Shown here: one piece after another, positions 26,724-37,058 of the stretch
Numbering within the stretch: the stretch's first letter is position 1
Layout of the letters: each line of letters opens with the position of its first letter
From: Brevibacillus agri
GTDB lineage: Bacteria > Bacillota > Bacilli > Brevibacillales > Brevibacillaceae
Direction: 5' to 3'
DNA: 64,000 nt
Assembly: GCF_004117055.1 (NCBI RefSeq)
Contig: NZ_CP026363.1
Coordinates: 5,070,501 to 5,134,500 of the forward strand
Notes under the pieces: model-generated
Told to the model about the DNA's origin: nothing
Seen by the model: only the letters and a program-made list of their open reading frames with translations
The model's database searches: none
Made by a program: the position numbers and the translations under genes

Positions 26724-27073
26724 GCGAGATTCAGGCAGATCGGGTGTACCTCGCTTGCGGCAGCACGGATATGCGCAAGTCCATTGACGGACTCGCTGTC
26801 CTGGTCAAGGAGGGATTTCATCTCGATCCGTTTTCATCTGCGCTGTTTGTCTTTTGCAACAGACAGCGAGACAAACTGAAAATCCTTTATTGGGAGCATA
26901 ACGGATTCTGGCTCTACTACCGTCGGTTGGAGCGTGGCAAGTTCCGCTGGCCGACAGATGCGAGCGCTGCGCCGATGAAAATGACCCGACGTGAGCTGCG
27001 CTGGCTGCTCGATGGGTTGTCACTTGAACAACACCAAGAACATCCGGAGGTGACGGCCCGCACAGTCATTTGA
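26717..27073 (+). CDS. tnpB: IS66 family protein TnpB (IS66 Orf2)
   Basis: A 118-residue IS66_Orf2 protein with the hallmark VYLACGSTDMRKSIDGLAVL and ALFVFCNRQRDKLKILYWEHN motifs. Needed for IS66 transposition, biochemical role unknown. Coupled to tnpA. Confidence 0.93.
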   Translation: MLSEIQADRVYLACGSTDMRKSIDGLAVLVKEGFHLDPFSSALFVFCNRQRDKLKILYWEHNGFWLYYRRLERGKFRWPTDASAAPMKMTRRELRWLLDGLSLEQHQEHPEVTARTVI

Positions 27074-27131
27074 GCCTATTTTCCAAACAAGGGCACAGGA
27101 TATTCCTGCTCAGTTGTCGAATCAAACAAGT

Positions 27132-28709
27132 ATGAAAAAAACAAGTGAAACGCCCCACATTACAATGGAACATCTGCAGGACCGTTGCCTCGAACTGGAG
27201 CAGCAAAACGCCGAGCTCATGGCCAAACTCAAATGGTACGAGGAGCAGTTCCGACTGGCCCAGCAAAAACGTTTCGGTGCCTCCAGCGAGAAGACGCATC
27301 CGGATCAACTGGAGCTGAACCTGTTCAACGAAGCCGAGATGCTGGCGACTCCTGCCGCTCAGGAACCGGATGTAGAAACGGTTACGTACAGCCGTAAAAA
27401 GTCTGCTGGCCGCAAATCCAAGCTGGACCAGTTCCCCGTGGAAACGGTCCTCTATGAACTGCCGAAAACGGAGCAAGTTTGCGCATGCTGCGGAGGTCCT
27501 CTCCACGAGATGAGTACCGAGACCCGTAACGAAATCACGGTCATCCCGGCAGAAGTGAAAGTCGTGCGTCATGTTCGCCAGGTGTATGCTTGCCGCCGCT
27601 GTGAACGAGAGGAAATTCGCACACCCATCGTCACGGCTCCGATGCCAGAGCCTGTCTACCCCGGAAGCCTCTCTTCTCCTTCGAGTATGGCGTATGTCAT
27701 GACGCAGAAGTACGTGGACAGCCAACCGTTGTACAGACAGGAGCAACAGTTTGCCCGCATGGGTCTGACGATCTCGCGGCAGACGCTGGCGAATTGGATG
27801 ATCTACGGGGCAGAGCAGTGGCTCTCCCTGCTGACAGACCGCATGCGGGAGCATCTGCTGAACCAGGATATTCTGCACGCCGACGAAACGACGCTGCAGG
27901 TATTGCGCGAGCCTGGCCGATCCGCAGAGACGCAGTCCTATTTGTGGTTGTACCGGACAGGCCGCATGGGTCCGCCCATCGTGCTCTACGATTACCGGAC
28001 AACGCGCGGCGGTGAGCATCCCCGGAACTTTCTGACGGGGTTTGGCGGCTATCTTCACGTGGACGGCTATGCCGGTTACCACAAGGTGAAGGATGTCACC
28101 CTCGTTGGATGCTGGGCACATGCGCGTCGCAAGTTTGACGAGGCGTTGAAGGCGCTGCCCGCCTCCCAAGACAAAAACGAAACAGCAGCTCAGCAAGGGC
28201 TTCAGTTCTGCAACCAGCTCTTTGCCATTGAACGGGAACTGAAGGACGTGACACCAGAGGAACGCTATACCGTCCGAATGGAGCGAAGCAAGCCCATTTT
28301 GGACGCTTATTTGGCATGGTTGCGTCAGCAACGCCCCCGAACGCTTCCCAAAAGTCTGCTGGGGCAGGCGATTGCCTACAGCCTGAATCAGTGGGACAAG
28401 CTGACGGCGTTTTTGCAGGATGGGCGGCTCGAGATTGACAACAACCGCAGCGAGCGGTCGATGAAGCCGTTTGTGATCGGACGAAAGAATTGGCTGTTCG
28501 CCAATACGCCTCGCGGTGCAAAGGCGAGCGCAATCATCTACAGTGTCATCGAAACAGCAAAGGAGAATGGACTGAACCCGTTCAAGTACTTGACGTACCT
28601 ATTCGAACAACTCCCACAGCTTCCCGATCTGAAAAATCCAGAAACCCTGGATAGTTTGCTGCCTTGGTCGCCGTGGTTACCGCTAACTTGCAACGTGTTC
28701 AACTCTTGA
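27132..28709 (+). CDS. tnpC: IS66 family transposase TnpC
   Basis: DDE transposase of about 525 residues (ATG 27132; a TTG at 27114 would add six residues, neither has a good ribosome-binding site). Order of domains: N-terminal leucine-zipper (LQDRCLELEQQNAELMAKLK), a zinc-binding IS66 region (CACCGGPLHEM ... CRRCEREE), the DDE core (DETTLQVL, CWAHARRKFDEAL, DNNRSERSMKPFVIGRKNW) and the C-terminal IS66_C tail. Complete. Confidence 0.93.
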   Translation: MKKTSETPHITMEHLQDRCLELEQQNAELMAKLKWYEEQFRLAQQKRFGASSEKTHPDQLELNLFNEAEMLATPAAQEPDVETVTYSRKKSAGRKSKLDQFPVETVLYELPKTEQVCACCGGPLHEMSTETRNEITVIPAEVKVVRHVRQVYACRRCEREEIRTPIVTAPMPEPVYPGSLSSPSSMAYVMTQKYVDSQPLYRQEQQFARMGLTISRQTLANWMIYGAEQWLSLLTDRMREHLLNQDILHADETTLQVLREPGRSAETQSYLWLYRTGRMGPPIVLYDYRTTRGGEHPRNFLTGFGGYLHVDGYAGYHKVKDVTLVGCWAHARRKFDEALKALPASQDKNETAAQQGLQFCNQLFAIERELKDVTPEERYTVRMERSKPILDAYLAWLRQQRPRTLPKSLLGQAIAYSLNQWDKLTAFLQDGRLEIDNNRSERSMKPFVIGRKNWLFANTPRGAKASAIIYSVIETAKENGLNPFKYLTYLFEQLPQLPDLKNPETLDSLLPWSPWLPLTCNVFNS

Positions 28710-28766
28710 CCCCAGCATAGACCAGCCCTCATCTTGGCAACAAGGTGGGGGCTATTTGACGCTTAC

Positions 28767-31700
28767 TCAATCCACGCATCCGCGTAGGATGCGACTCCGT
28801 CTGGACCTTTGTTTCCCGTCGCCCCGCAATTTCAATCCACGCATCCGCGTAGGATGCGACGCCAACTTCAAGATGATCCCCCCACAGATCGATAAATTTC
28901 AATCCACGCATCCGCGTAGGATGCGACTACATCGAGCACATAAAACGATTGATGCAGCAGATGATTTCAATCCACGCATCCGCGTAGGATGCGACTGGAG
29001 GTTCCACACGACGACGGGGCGTTTTACCTATTTCAATCCACGCATCCGCGTAGGATGCGACTTTTACTATCACCAGTACACACAAAAACCTCAAAAATTT
29101 CAATCCACGCATCCGCGTAGGATGCGACGTAATTGCGGTATCCCGTGAACGTCGAACGATCAGATTTCAATCCACGCATCCGCGTAGGATGCGACTTTGC
29201 GTACTTGGAGCAATTTCAATCCACGCATCCGCGTAGGATGCGACGGCGTTATTGCACCAGTTTACCAGGCGCAATTTATTTCAATCCACGCATCCGCGTA
29301 GGATGCGACGTGGGTGCGGAACTTATCGCGATCACGGTTATGTATTTCAATCCACGCATCCGCGTAGGATGCGACCCATCACCAATAAACAAAGAAACAG
29401 TCCGAAAAACAATTTCAATCCACGCATCCGCGTAGGATGCGACGCTAGTTCACCATTCACTTCTTCATATCGCCTACAATTTCAATCCACGCATCCGCGT
29501 AGGATGCGACTACCGTTCACGATCTCGCCGGTGTAAAACTGGTAATTTCAATCCACGCATCCGCGTAGGATGCGACACACGTTTAACAGCCCACAGGCTC
29601 TGACGCCGAGTATTTCAATCCACGCATCCGCGTAGGATGCGACTTTTTACACGGCGGACGAGTTCGCCGAGTATTTTAATTTCAATCCACGCATCCGCGT
29701 AGGATGCGACTCGCTCGTGCTTGCCAGCTCGAAGAAACGACGGTTATTTCAATCCACGCATCCGCGTAGGATGCGACTTTTTGCGCCATCCGCCAAGCTG
29801 GCAACCATATTGATTTCAATCCACGCATCCGCGTAGGATGCGACCACAAGATGAGCGAGCGATGCCCTACAGTTTCGATATTTCAATCCACGCATCCGCG
29901 TAGGATGCGACGGAAAAGTTGAACAGTTGTTTGATTGTCCCCGGAATTTCAATCCACGCATCCGCGTAGGATGCGACCGAATAATCGACGCGAATTTTAA
30001 CTTGCTGGGGATTTCAATCCACGCATCCGCGTAGGATGCGACGCCCAACCATCGCTCTCCCTCGGCAATGGCTATGATTTCAATCCACGCATCCGCGTAG
30101 GATGCGACTCAATCTGCTCCATGATCTCCAGCGTCTCTTCCGGATTTCAATCCACGCATCCGCGTAGGATGCGACTCTTGCCGCCATCTCCAATAAACAA
30201 AGACACAGTGCATTTCAATCCACGCATCCGCGTAGGATGCGACTATAAAGGGGGATGAGGTTACATGGCAAAGAGGATTTCAATCCACGCATCCGCGTAG
30301 GATGCGACGCTTGTCGTGCTCTCTGTGTCGTTGCCGTATCCGCATTTCAATCCACGCATCCGCGTAGGATGCGACTAATCAAAGGGAGGCTCTAACCATG
30401 GAGTTTTTCAATTTCAATCCACGCATCCGCGTAGGATGCGACTGCGAAGGATCGCCTTTACCCGGTAAACACCGATCATTTCAATCCACGCATCCGCGTA
30501 GGATGCGACGGTAAACGGCGCCAACTCCTCCGCCAGCTCCCGATTTCAATCCACGCATCCGCGTAGGATGCGACGATGGAGCAGGGCGCGATCAAGCGGA
30601 TGGTCGGCATTTCAATCCACGCATCCGCGTAGGATGCGACACGGCGACGTCATTACGGTTGTGCGCGGATTTGACGATTTCAATCCACGCATCCGCGTAG
30701 GATGCGACGAGGCCCTTCGACCGCTGCCCGACCATTATCAGGAGATTTCAATCCACGCATCCGCGTAGGATGCGACAGCGACGAGATCAAGCAGCATGCT
30801 TACGAGACATGATTTCAATCCACGCATCCGCGTAGGATGCGACAGCAACAAATAAGCCTTTAAAAAACATAATTATAATTTCAATCCACGCATCCGCGTA
30901 GGATGCGACATCATGTCCTTACCTCCACTCTCGTACCAGTCGTTATTTCAATCCACGCATCCGCGTAGGATGCGACGCGCGGATCGAGCGCGAGCTGCCG
31001 CCCTCATGCATTTCAATCCACGCATCCGCGTAGGATGCGACCATCTAACTCATCACCTTTTTCCTCCTCACCCAAATATTTCAATCCACGCATCCGCGTA
31101 GGATGCGACTGGTTTTCCCGGCCATCCCCAGGTTCTCTCCGGTATTTCAATCCACGCATCCGCGTAGGATGCGACGCCGATACGATGCAGATGGAGCGCC
31201 GATTGTCTCTATTTCAATCCACGCATCCGCGTAGGATGCGACTAAAATCACAATTCGGATGGTTGCTGCAGCCGTAATTTCAATCCACGCATCCGCGTAG
31301 GATGCGACTCATGATTAGTGCGTCGTCCTCTTTTGAAAAGGTATTTCAATCCACGCATCCGCGTAGGATGCGACTAGTTGGTACTCCATCGTAGCCGTAA
31401 ACTCCGGTATTTCAATCCACGCATCCGCGTAGGATGCGACGTCACATCTACGGAGTAGGTATTGAGTGGGAATCTATTTCAATCCACGCATCCGCGTAGG
31501 ATGCGACAATGTGCAGAAGTACCCTTCGACGGGCTGGTCAATTTCAATCCACGCATCCGCGTAGGATGCGACTCGCCTCAAAGCAGGCTACAAGTCCGAG
31601 TCTATATTTCAATCCACGCATCCGCGTAGGATGCGACCGCCAAGCGCGGGCTTTTTATTTTTATAAAGGGGAATTTCAATCCACGCATCCGCGTAGGATG

Positions 31701-34037
31701 CGACGTAAAAAACTTATTCCAAAGTTTTTGCAATGGCATTTCAATCCACGCATCCGCGTAGGATGCGACGCTATTTTTGTCTTTGGGAGAACTACCACAT
31801 CGGATTTCAATCCACGCATCCGCGTAGGATGCGACTAGTTGGGGTAATTGTGCTGCTGGCGGCGGCGGGGAGATTTCAATCCACGCATCCGCGTAGGATG
31901 CGACGTTGCGGCAGCCACAGGCTGCCGCCGGGGGTCGGGATTTCAATCCACGCATCCGCGTAGGATGCGACTACACGTCCAACCTCTTGTTCTTACGGGC
32001 GGACGGGATTTCAATCCACGCATCCGCGTAGGATGCGACGCGCAGCAACCAAACATCTCGTCCAGCCGCCGCGTATTTCAATCCACGCATCCGCGTAGGA
32101 TGCGACCAAAAAGTCCGCCAAGCGCGGGCTTTTTATTTTTATTTCAATCCACGCATCCGCGTAGGATGCGACAAATGGTTATAGGGGGATCGCATCACGT
32201 GCCTAATATTTCAATCCACGCATCCGCGTAGGATGCGACCCTTTTGCAGTTTTACTTACTAAGTCACGTTGTAGGATTTCAATCCACGCATCCGCGTAGG
32301 ATGCGACGGCGCCGTAGGGGCGGTGCGAAACGGGCTATCCGGATTTCAATCCACGCATCCGCGTAGGATGCGACAAAGCCAATTCGACAAAATTAGACAA
32401 TGCCTGTCATTTCAATCCACGCATCCGCGTAGGATGCGACCCCCTCAAGACTCCCGCCACAAACGGTTAAGTATAATTTCAATCCACGCATCCGCGTAGG
32501 ATGCGACCAGCTTTTGCAAGGGCGACGCCGCCTGGTCAGGCGATTTCAATCCACGCATCCGCGTAGGATGCGACTCCCCGCCGCCAGCACAATTACCCCA
32601 GCTAACATTATTTCAATCCACGCATCCGCGTAGGATGCGACTTATAAAGTCAACAAAACAAAGGAGTGAGCGAAATATTTCAATCCACGCATCCGCGTAG
32701 GATGCGACTGAGAGTCTTTTTTTTACGATAGTAGAGACAGTGGAATTTCAATCCACGCATCCGCGTAGGATGCGACTGCAAAAATCCGTCGTAACATAAT
32801 CGAGTCTAAGATTTCAATCCACGCATCCGCGTAGGATGCGACGTACCTGCGTCAGACCCTTTGAGTCCGTTATTCGCATTTCAATCCACGCATCCGCGTA
32901 GGATGCGACGCAATTCGGTCGAGGATTTCGTATCCCTCGAAAGTATTTCAATCCACGCATCCGCGTAGGATGCGACCACTTGTTCCCGTGCTTCTCTGCC
33001 GGTATGTCGAGATTTCAATCCACGCATCCGCGTAGGATGCGACGACCTGCCCGGTGTGCCCGCTAATGACTCGCGTCATTTCAATCCACGCATCCGCGTA
33101 GGATGCGACCGACACGCCCTGCACCAACTGGACAATCGGGTCATTTCAATCCACGCATCCGCGTAGGATGCGACACCGTCCTTTACGTTTAAACGTTAAT
33201 CGTCAAGAATTTCAATCCACGCATCCGCGTAGGATGCGACCGCTGGAACTTCCGTACGCCCTCGGCACCTTCGTTATTTCAATCCACGCATCCGCGTAGG
33301 ATGCGACGACTGCACAAAGGGGAGCGCGTGTTGACTGCGCAAATTTCAATCCACGCATCCGCGTAGGATGCGACGCTCGAACTCGAAGCGGATGACGTGT
33401 TGGTCGCGATTTCAATCCACGCATCCGCGTAGGATGCGACTCGCGATTACGCACCGCGACGGACAACGATTGAATTTCAATCCACGCATCCGCGTAGGAT
33501 GCGACGAAGGAAACACGCTGCCGGTTGAGGGGTCTGCATCTATTTCAATCCACGCATCCGCGTAGGATGCGACTGGCGGGACAGTGAACGTGCAGCTAAT
33601 CAACGATATTTCAATCCACGCATCCGCGTAGGATGCGACCCAAGTCGAGCAGCGCGCGAAGCAACTGCTGGCGATTTCAATCCACGCATCCGCGTAGGAT
33701 GCGACGTGGTCACGGAGGTGTTTTTGTTTTGACGCAAAGACATTTCAATCCACGCATCCGCGTAGGATGCGACGTGTCAACGAAGAATTGATCGAGGACA
33801 TCCCGTATAATTTCAATCCACGCATCCGCGTAGGATGCGACCCTTATAAGGTTAAAATCAACACGAACACACCCATTTCAATCCACGCATCCGCGTAGGA
33901 TGCGACGTTGACCAGTATGTCAAACGCTATCTTGGCGTATTTCAATCCACGCATCCGCGTAGGATGCGACACACGTCCAACCTCTTGTTTTTACGGGCGG
34001 ACGGGATTTCAATCCACGCATCCGCGTAGGATGCGAC
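28767..34037 (-). CRISPR. Type I-C CRISPR array, 80 repeats, 79 spacers
   Basis: Seventy-nine identical 32-bp repeats plus one truncated copy, counted by hand. On the minus strand the repeat is GTCGC, then a 13-base part of the stem-loop, then GCGTGGATTGAAAT, the classic I-C form with 11-nt 5' handle. Spacers are 33-37 bp except spacer 7 (29196-29212), only 17 bp. Transcription runs right to left from the leader next to cas2. The leader-distal repeat (28767-28795) lacks its last three bases because an IS66 end is fused there. No repeat decay is seen at the distal end, which fits loss of the original trailer. Confidence 0.98.
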
Positions 34038-34205
34038 AGCGAATTTTCACCCCAAATATGCTTTCATTTTCATATTTGTAATCAAAATACGCTCAAATTC
34101 ATTCATACGTTAAGATAATTTAGAGAAAGCAGACAAAAAACGGCATTTTAACCCGTTTTTCGGGTGCGAATCCCCCAGGGAATTCGTGTGCGCTTCACAT
34201 TCGCA
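34038..34205 (-). promoter_or_regulatory. CRISPR leader of the I-C array
   Basis: A/T-rich 168 bp between cas2 and the newest repeat, the expected site of array promoter and of Cas1-Cas2 integration. AAAAACGG and CCGTTTTT (34135-34160) can form a hairpin followed by T residues on the minus strand and may end the cas transcript. Confidence 0.75.
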
Positions 34206-34505
34206 CTAGAAAATCAATGGCCCCTCTAAATCAATTGATTCTTTCACACCCAAATGCTCTACCTTATTCTTGTAATGATTGCCTAATTGATAAATACGGA
34301 GGCTATCCTGATCCAGATCGATGATCGAGAGCAATTCCAGCTTCAATGAAGTAAGCTGTGTGGAATCGACAATGCATTCAAACACGGAATTTTGGACACG
34401 TTGACCGTAATTTTGGCATATTTTCGAGACGCGGCGAAGTCTTTTTTGCCCTGCACTGCTAACTGTGCTCACATCATACGTGATCAATACCAGCACACCA
34501 TTCAC
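34206..34505 (-). CDS. cas2: CRISPR-associated endonuclease Cas2 (type I-C)
   Basis: A 99-residue ferredoxin-like subunit of the Cas1-Cas2 integrase. N-terminal VLVLITYDVSTVSSAGQKRL carries the conserved Asp of Cas2 and QNSVFECIVD is typical of the family. The GTG start at 34505 immediately follows the cas1 TAG, so the two are translationally coupled. It is the last gene before the leader. Confidence 0.95.
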   Translation of the reverse strand: MNGVLVLITYDVSTVSSAGQKRLRRVSKICQNYGQRVQNSVFECIVDSTQLTSLKLELLSIIDLDQDSLRIYQLGNHYKNKVEHLGVKESIDLEGPLIF

Positions 34506-35537
34506 CTACTTCCACAAAAAAGGAGGATACTCATCCAAATCATTACGTAAAAAACGGGCTAACAATAAAGCTTGTACGTGCGGAACTAGGCCCCAGGAAA
34601 TTTTCTCCCCAAGAAATGGATGAGTAATTTTCTCCTGTTTTTTATTTTGCCATGCCATTAGGAACTTCTTTCTCGCTTCATCTCCCATAATGACGGCACC
34701 ATTCTCTTTTTGGAAAAAATCTTCCTTGCTCACAATCTTTTTGTTAATTAACGACAGCACAAATCTATCTGCAAAAACTCCTCGCAGCTCCTCCATCACA
34801 TCTAGGGCCAGGGAAGCGCGCCCCGGCCGATCTCGATGCAAAAAACCAACATAGGCGTCTAATCCAACACCTTCCAGTGCCGCTGCCATATCAATCGCCA
34901 ATAGAGAATATGCGAATGACAGCATCGCATTCACGTTATCCAGCGGCGGTCTTCGTGAGCGTGCACGAAAGTAAAAACTTTCCTTTTGTTGTAAAATCAT
35001 GGAGTCAAATAGCCTATTGTAGCAAATAGCTGCCTGACCTTCTAGCCCCCTTAGCCTCTCCAGATTTTCGCAATCCCTCACGTCCAAAAGTAAAGAAGAT
35101 AGCTGCTTGGATGCATCCTTAAATCGGTCTACATCGATCCGCAAAGGATAGTCTCTGGTCATTCTTTCAATCATCCATTTATGGTTGTAAATCTTGCCTA
35201 CTATAAAATTACGAGCAATTCTTGCGGAAAGAGCCTCATCCTCTGACACCACATACTGTTTTTTTCTCAGGACGACATTCCCCTTGCTTTCCCCAATCAC
35301 TCTGGCAAGAAATCGCCCGTTCATGGTGAAGAATGTCAATGAAATGTTTCGCTCAGCGCAATATCCCATCAAAGCTGGACTGGCGCCGGTGTAGCCAAAT
35401 GAGATGATCGATTCCAAATTGTGTAATGGCAGCCTCCCCAACTTCTCCTGATCCTTGAGGAGAACAATATTATCGCCATCAAGCGATAAATACACATCGG
35501 GCTGTGTAATAAACAACGTATTTAGCAGTTTCTTCAT
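34506..35537 (-). CDS. cas1: CRISPR-associated endonuclease Cas1 (type I-C)
   Basis: Metal-dependent integrase of 343 residues that inserts new spacers. The N-terminal beta domain (NTLFITQPDVYLSLDGDNI) is followed by the helical catalytic part with the conserved Glu (RGLEGQAAICYNRLFD), His (GFLHRDRPGRASLALD) and Asp/Glu (VMEELRGVFADRF). Length and motifs are normal for I-C. It overlaps cas4 by four bases. Confidence 0.96.
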   Translation of the reverse strand: MKKLLNTLFITQPDVYLSLDGDNIVLLKDQEKLGRLPLHNLESIISFGYTGASPALMGYCAERNISLTFFTMNGRFLARVIGESKGNVVLRKKQYVVSEDEALSARIARNFIVGKIYNHKWMIERMTRDYPLRIDVDRFKDASKQLSSLLLDVRDCENLERLRGLEGQAAICYNRLFDSMILQQKESFYFRARSRRPPLDNVNAMLSFAYSLLAIDMAAALEGVGLDAYVGFLHRDRPGRASLALDVMEELRGVFADRFVLSLINKKIVSKEDFFQKENGAVIMGDEARKKFLMAWQNKKQEKITHPFLGEKISWGLVPHVQALLLARFLRNDLDEYPPFLWK

Positions 35538-36193
35538 TCGTTGATTTTCCCTTCAACGTAACTTTTTACGGTTCGTTTGTTCATGAGCTCCGGCAAACAA
35601 ATATTTTGAAGGGAACAACTTCGACAGAAGGACCCCGTCTTCACTCTAGGAGTATGTCTGCGATGATAGTAGTCTTGCATTTCAGCCACAATCAGCTTCA
35701 CCTTATCTTTCAAATCAGCCGTTAGCGGGACCTCGACTCGATGCTTGATCTCATGGTAAAAAATATAGCCGAGGTCTATGTCGCACAACAGCATTTCCTC
35801 CAAACAAATGGCTTGGGCAACTAATTGTACGACATCCTCTTCTCCGCTTTTCGGCTTTCCGCGTTTATATTCAATGGGATACGCAGTGTATTTGCCGGAA
35901 GCCCCATTGATTTCAACGCCGTTATCGCTTTTCACAAACTCTACCACATCACAAACGCCTGTGATCTTGAGGCTTTCCGATTTTACAGGCATGGCTCGAA
36001 CGATCAGTTTGTCTCCTCGCTTTTCTCTGGCAAACGGTTGATCTGCCTTCCGATGAAGATGTACGCCCTCTATCGTTCTGACATTCTCCTCCCACTGCTG
36101 TTCAATGTGAATCAATGCCCACTGCCGTTTGCAAAACTGAAAATGCTGAATGCCGGACAAAAGTAAATAATGATCGTCTTCACTAAATTCCAT
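35534..36193 (-). CDS. cas4: CRISPR-associated exonuclease Cas4
   Basis: RecB-type nuclease of 219 residues with an iron-sulfur cluster that selects PAM-bearing prespacers for Cas1-Cas2. Visible are the N-terminal cysteine (QHFQFCKRQWALIHIEQQW), RecB motifs with GVCDVVEF and YPIEYKRGKPK (catalytic Asp, Glu and Lys), the QLVAQAICLEEML helix, and the C-terminal cysteine triad (FCRSCSLQNIC). It overlaps cas7 by 11 bp and cas1 by 4 bp. Confidence 0.95.
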   Translation of the reverse strand: MEFSEDDHYLLLSGIQHFQFCKRQWALIHIEQQWEENVRTIEGVHLHRKADQPFAREKRGDKLIVRAMPVKSESLKITGVCDVVEFVKSDNGVEINGASGKYTAYPIEYKRGKPKSGEEDVVQLVAQAICLEEMLLCDIDLGYIFYHEIKHRVEVPLTADLKDKVKLIVAEMQDYYHRRHTPRVKTGSFCRSCSLQNICLPELMNKRTVKSYVEGKINE

Positions 36194-37043
36194 CCAAAAT
36201 CTCTACTTTCAACCCATCCAATGGTTGCACCGAGAACATGTAGTCGTCAAATTTCTTGGGTTCTTCTACAAGTCTTTCAATCAATAACGATCGATGTACC
36301 TTTGCAGAGGAATAGTGGCCCAACTTGGATGGATGCTCCCACCAATACACCCTGTGAACTTCCATACTTCCTTCCGGACGGGCAGAAGACGCATCGTTCT
36401 CAAACAAGGTCACTAACGCCCTCTTGATTTTCTCGGCGTCTTCGTTCGTAAATCCCGTTTTTTCGGCGAGCTGCGTATTGATACTACCGTAAAAGACATA
36501 CACCCCTGAGTCGACTCGATGCTTCATTCCCATCGTATCTGAGCCGCGAGAGGCTCCAGGCTCCGAGTTCACGCTTTTGGTAATCTGGACGCTGGAGATG
36601 TCAATCGGATCTAAACTGGTCGCCGTATGAATGGAAACAGGCCCTCTTACGCCGACAGATACACCCGCTCCTTTTTCCGCTTTGAATGCAAATACTTGAC
36701 CAAAGCTTCGAACATCGATCCATTCCTGGCAAGCAATTCTGGCAAACTCATCGCTGGATACGTTTTTGGACTTTAATACCTTCTCCAGCTCGGCATTCGC
36801 ATCTGCCCGCTCTCGAAGGCTTCCATAAGAATCTGATTTGCGATCATTGGACTGTACAAATATGGATTCGCCCATATCTTGCAGACGATTTCGAATCTTC
36901 CGTTTCAATGCGACATCAGAAATTTCTCCATGGCCATCATAGTTTTGCCGTGGCCGATTGCCATTCAGCGGGTCCCCGTTCGGATTGGCTTTCGTCACCG
37001 ATAAAACGACGGCAAAATCGATTTTATGATCGAGCGTTGTCAT
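36183..37043 (-). CDS. cas7c: Type I-C Cascade backbone protein Cas7 (Csd2)
   Basis: A 286-residue RRM-like subunit that polymerises along the crRNA. It shows the Csd2/Cas7 signatures DFAVVLSVTKANPNGDPLNGNRP near the N-terminus and the later VFYGSINTQLAEKTGF and RAALVTLFENDASSARPEGS-like stretch. The repeating Cas7 thumb is what displaces every sixth crRNA base, relevant for the regulatory RNA at 39813. Confidence 0.95.
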   Translation of the reverse strand: MTTLDHKIDFAVVLSVTKANPNGDPLNGNRPRQNYDGHGEISDVALKRKIRNRLQDMGESIFVQSNDRKSDSYGSLRERADANAELEKVLKSKNVSSDEFARIACQEWIDVRSFGQVFAFKAEKGAGVSVGVRGPVSIHTATSLDPIDISSVQITKSVNSEPGASRGSDTMGMKHRVDSGVYVFYGSINTQLAEKTGFTNEDAEKIKRALVTLFENDASSARPEGSMEVHRVYWWEHPSKLGHYSSAKVHRSLLIERLVEEPKKFDDYMFSVQPLDGLKVEILDGI

Positions 37044-37058
37044 ATGATTCTCTCCTTT

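Larger units (their letters stand above)
24506..28766 (+). mobile_element. IS66-family insertion sequence, interrupted by IS110 copy B
   Basis: Terminal inverted repeats GTAAGCGTCAAAT at 24506 and its complement ending at 28766, with tnpA, tnpB and tnpC in the family order. The expected 8-bp target duplication is absent: the left flank is GAATTCAG (inside IS3 orfA), the right flank TCAATCCA (inside a CRISPR repeat). The flanks therefore come from two different insertion sites joined by a later rearrangement. Confidence 0.85.

Noticed and set aside
28756..33603. Many short open frames inside the I-C array on both strands
   Set aside because: They are translations of repeats and spacers; the repeat has no stop in some frames.
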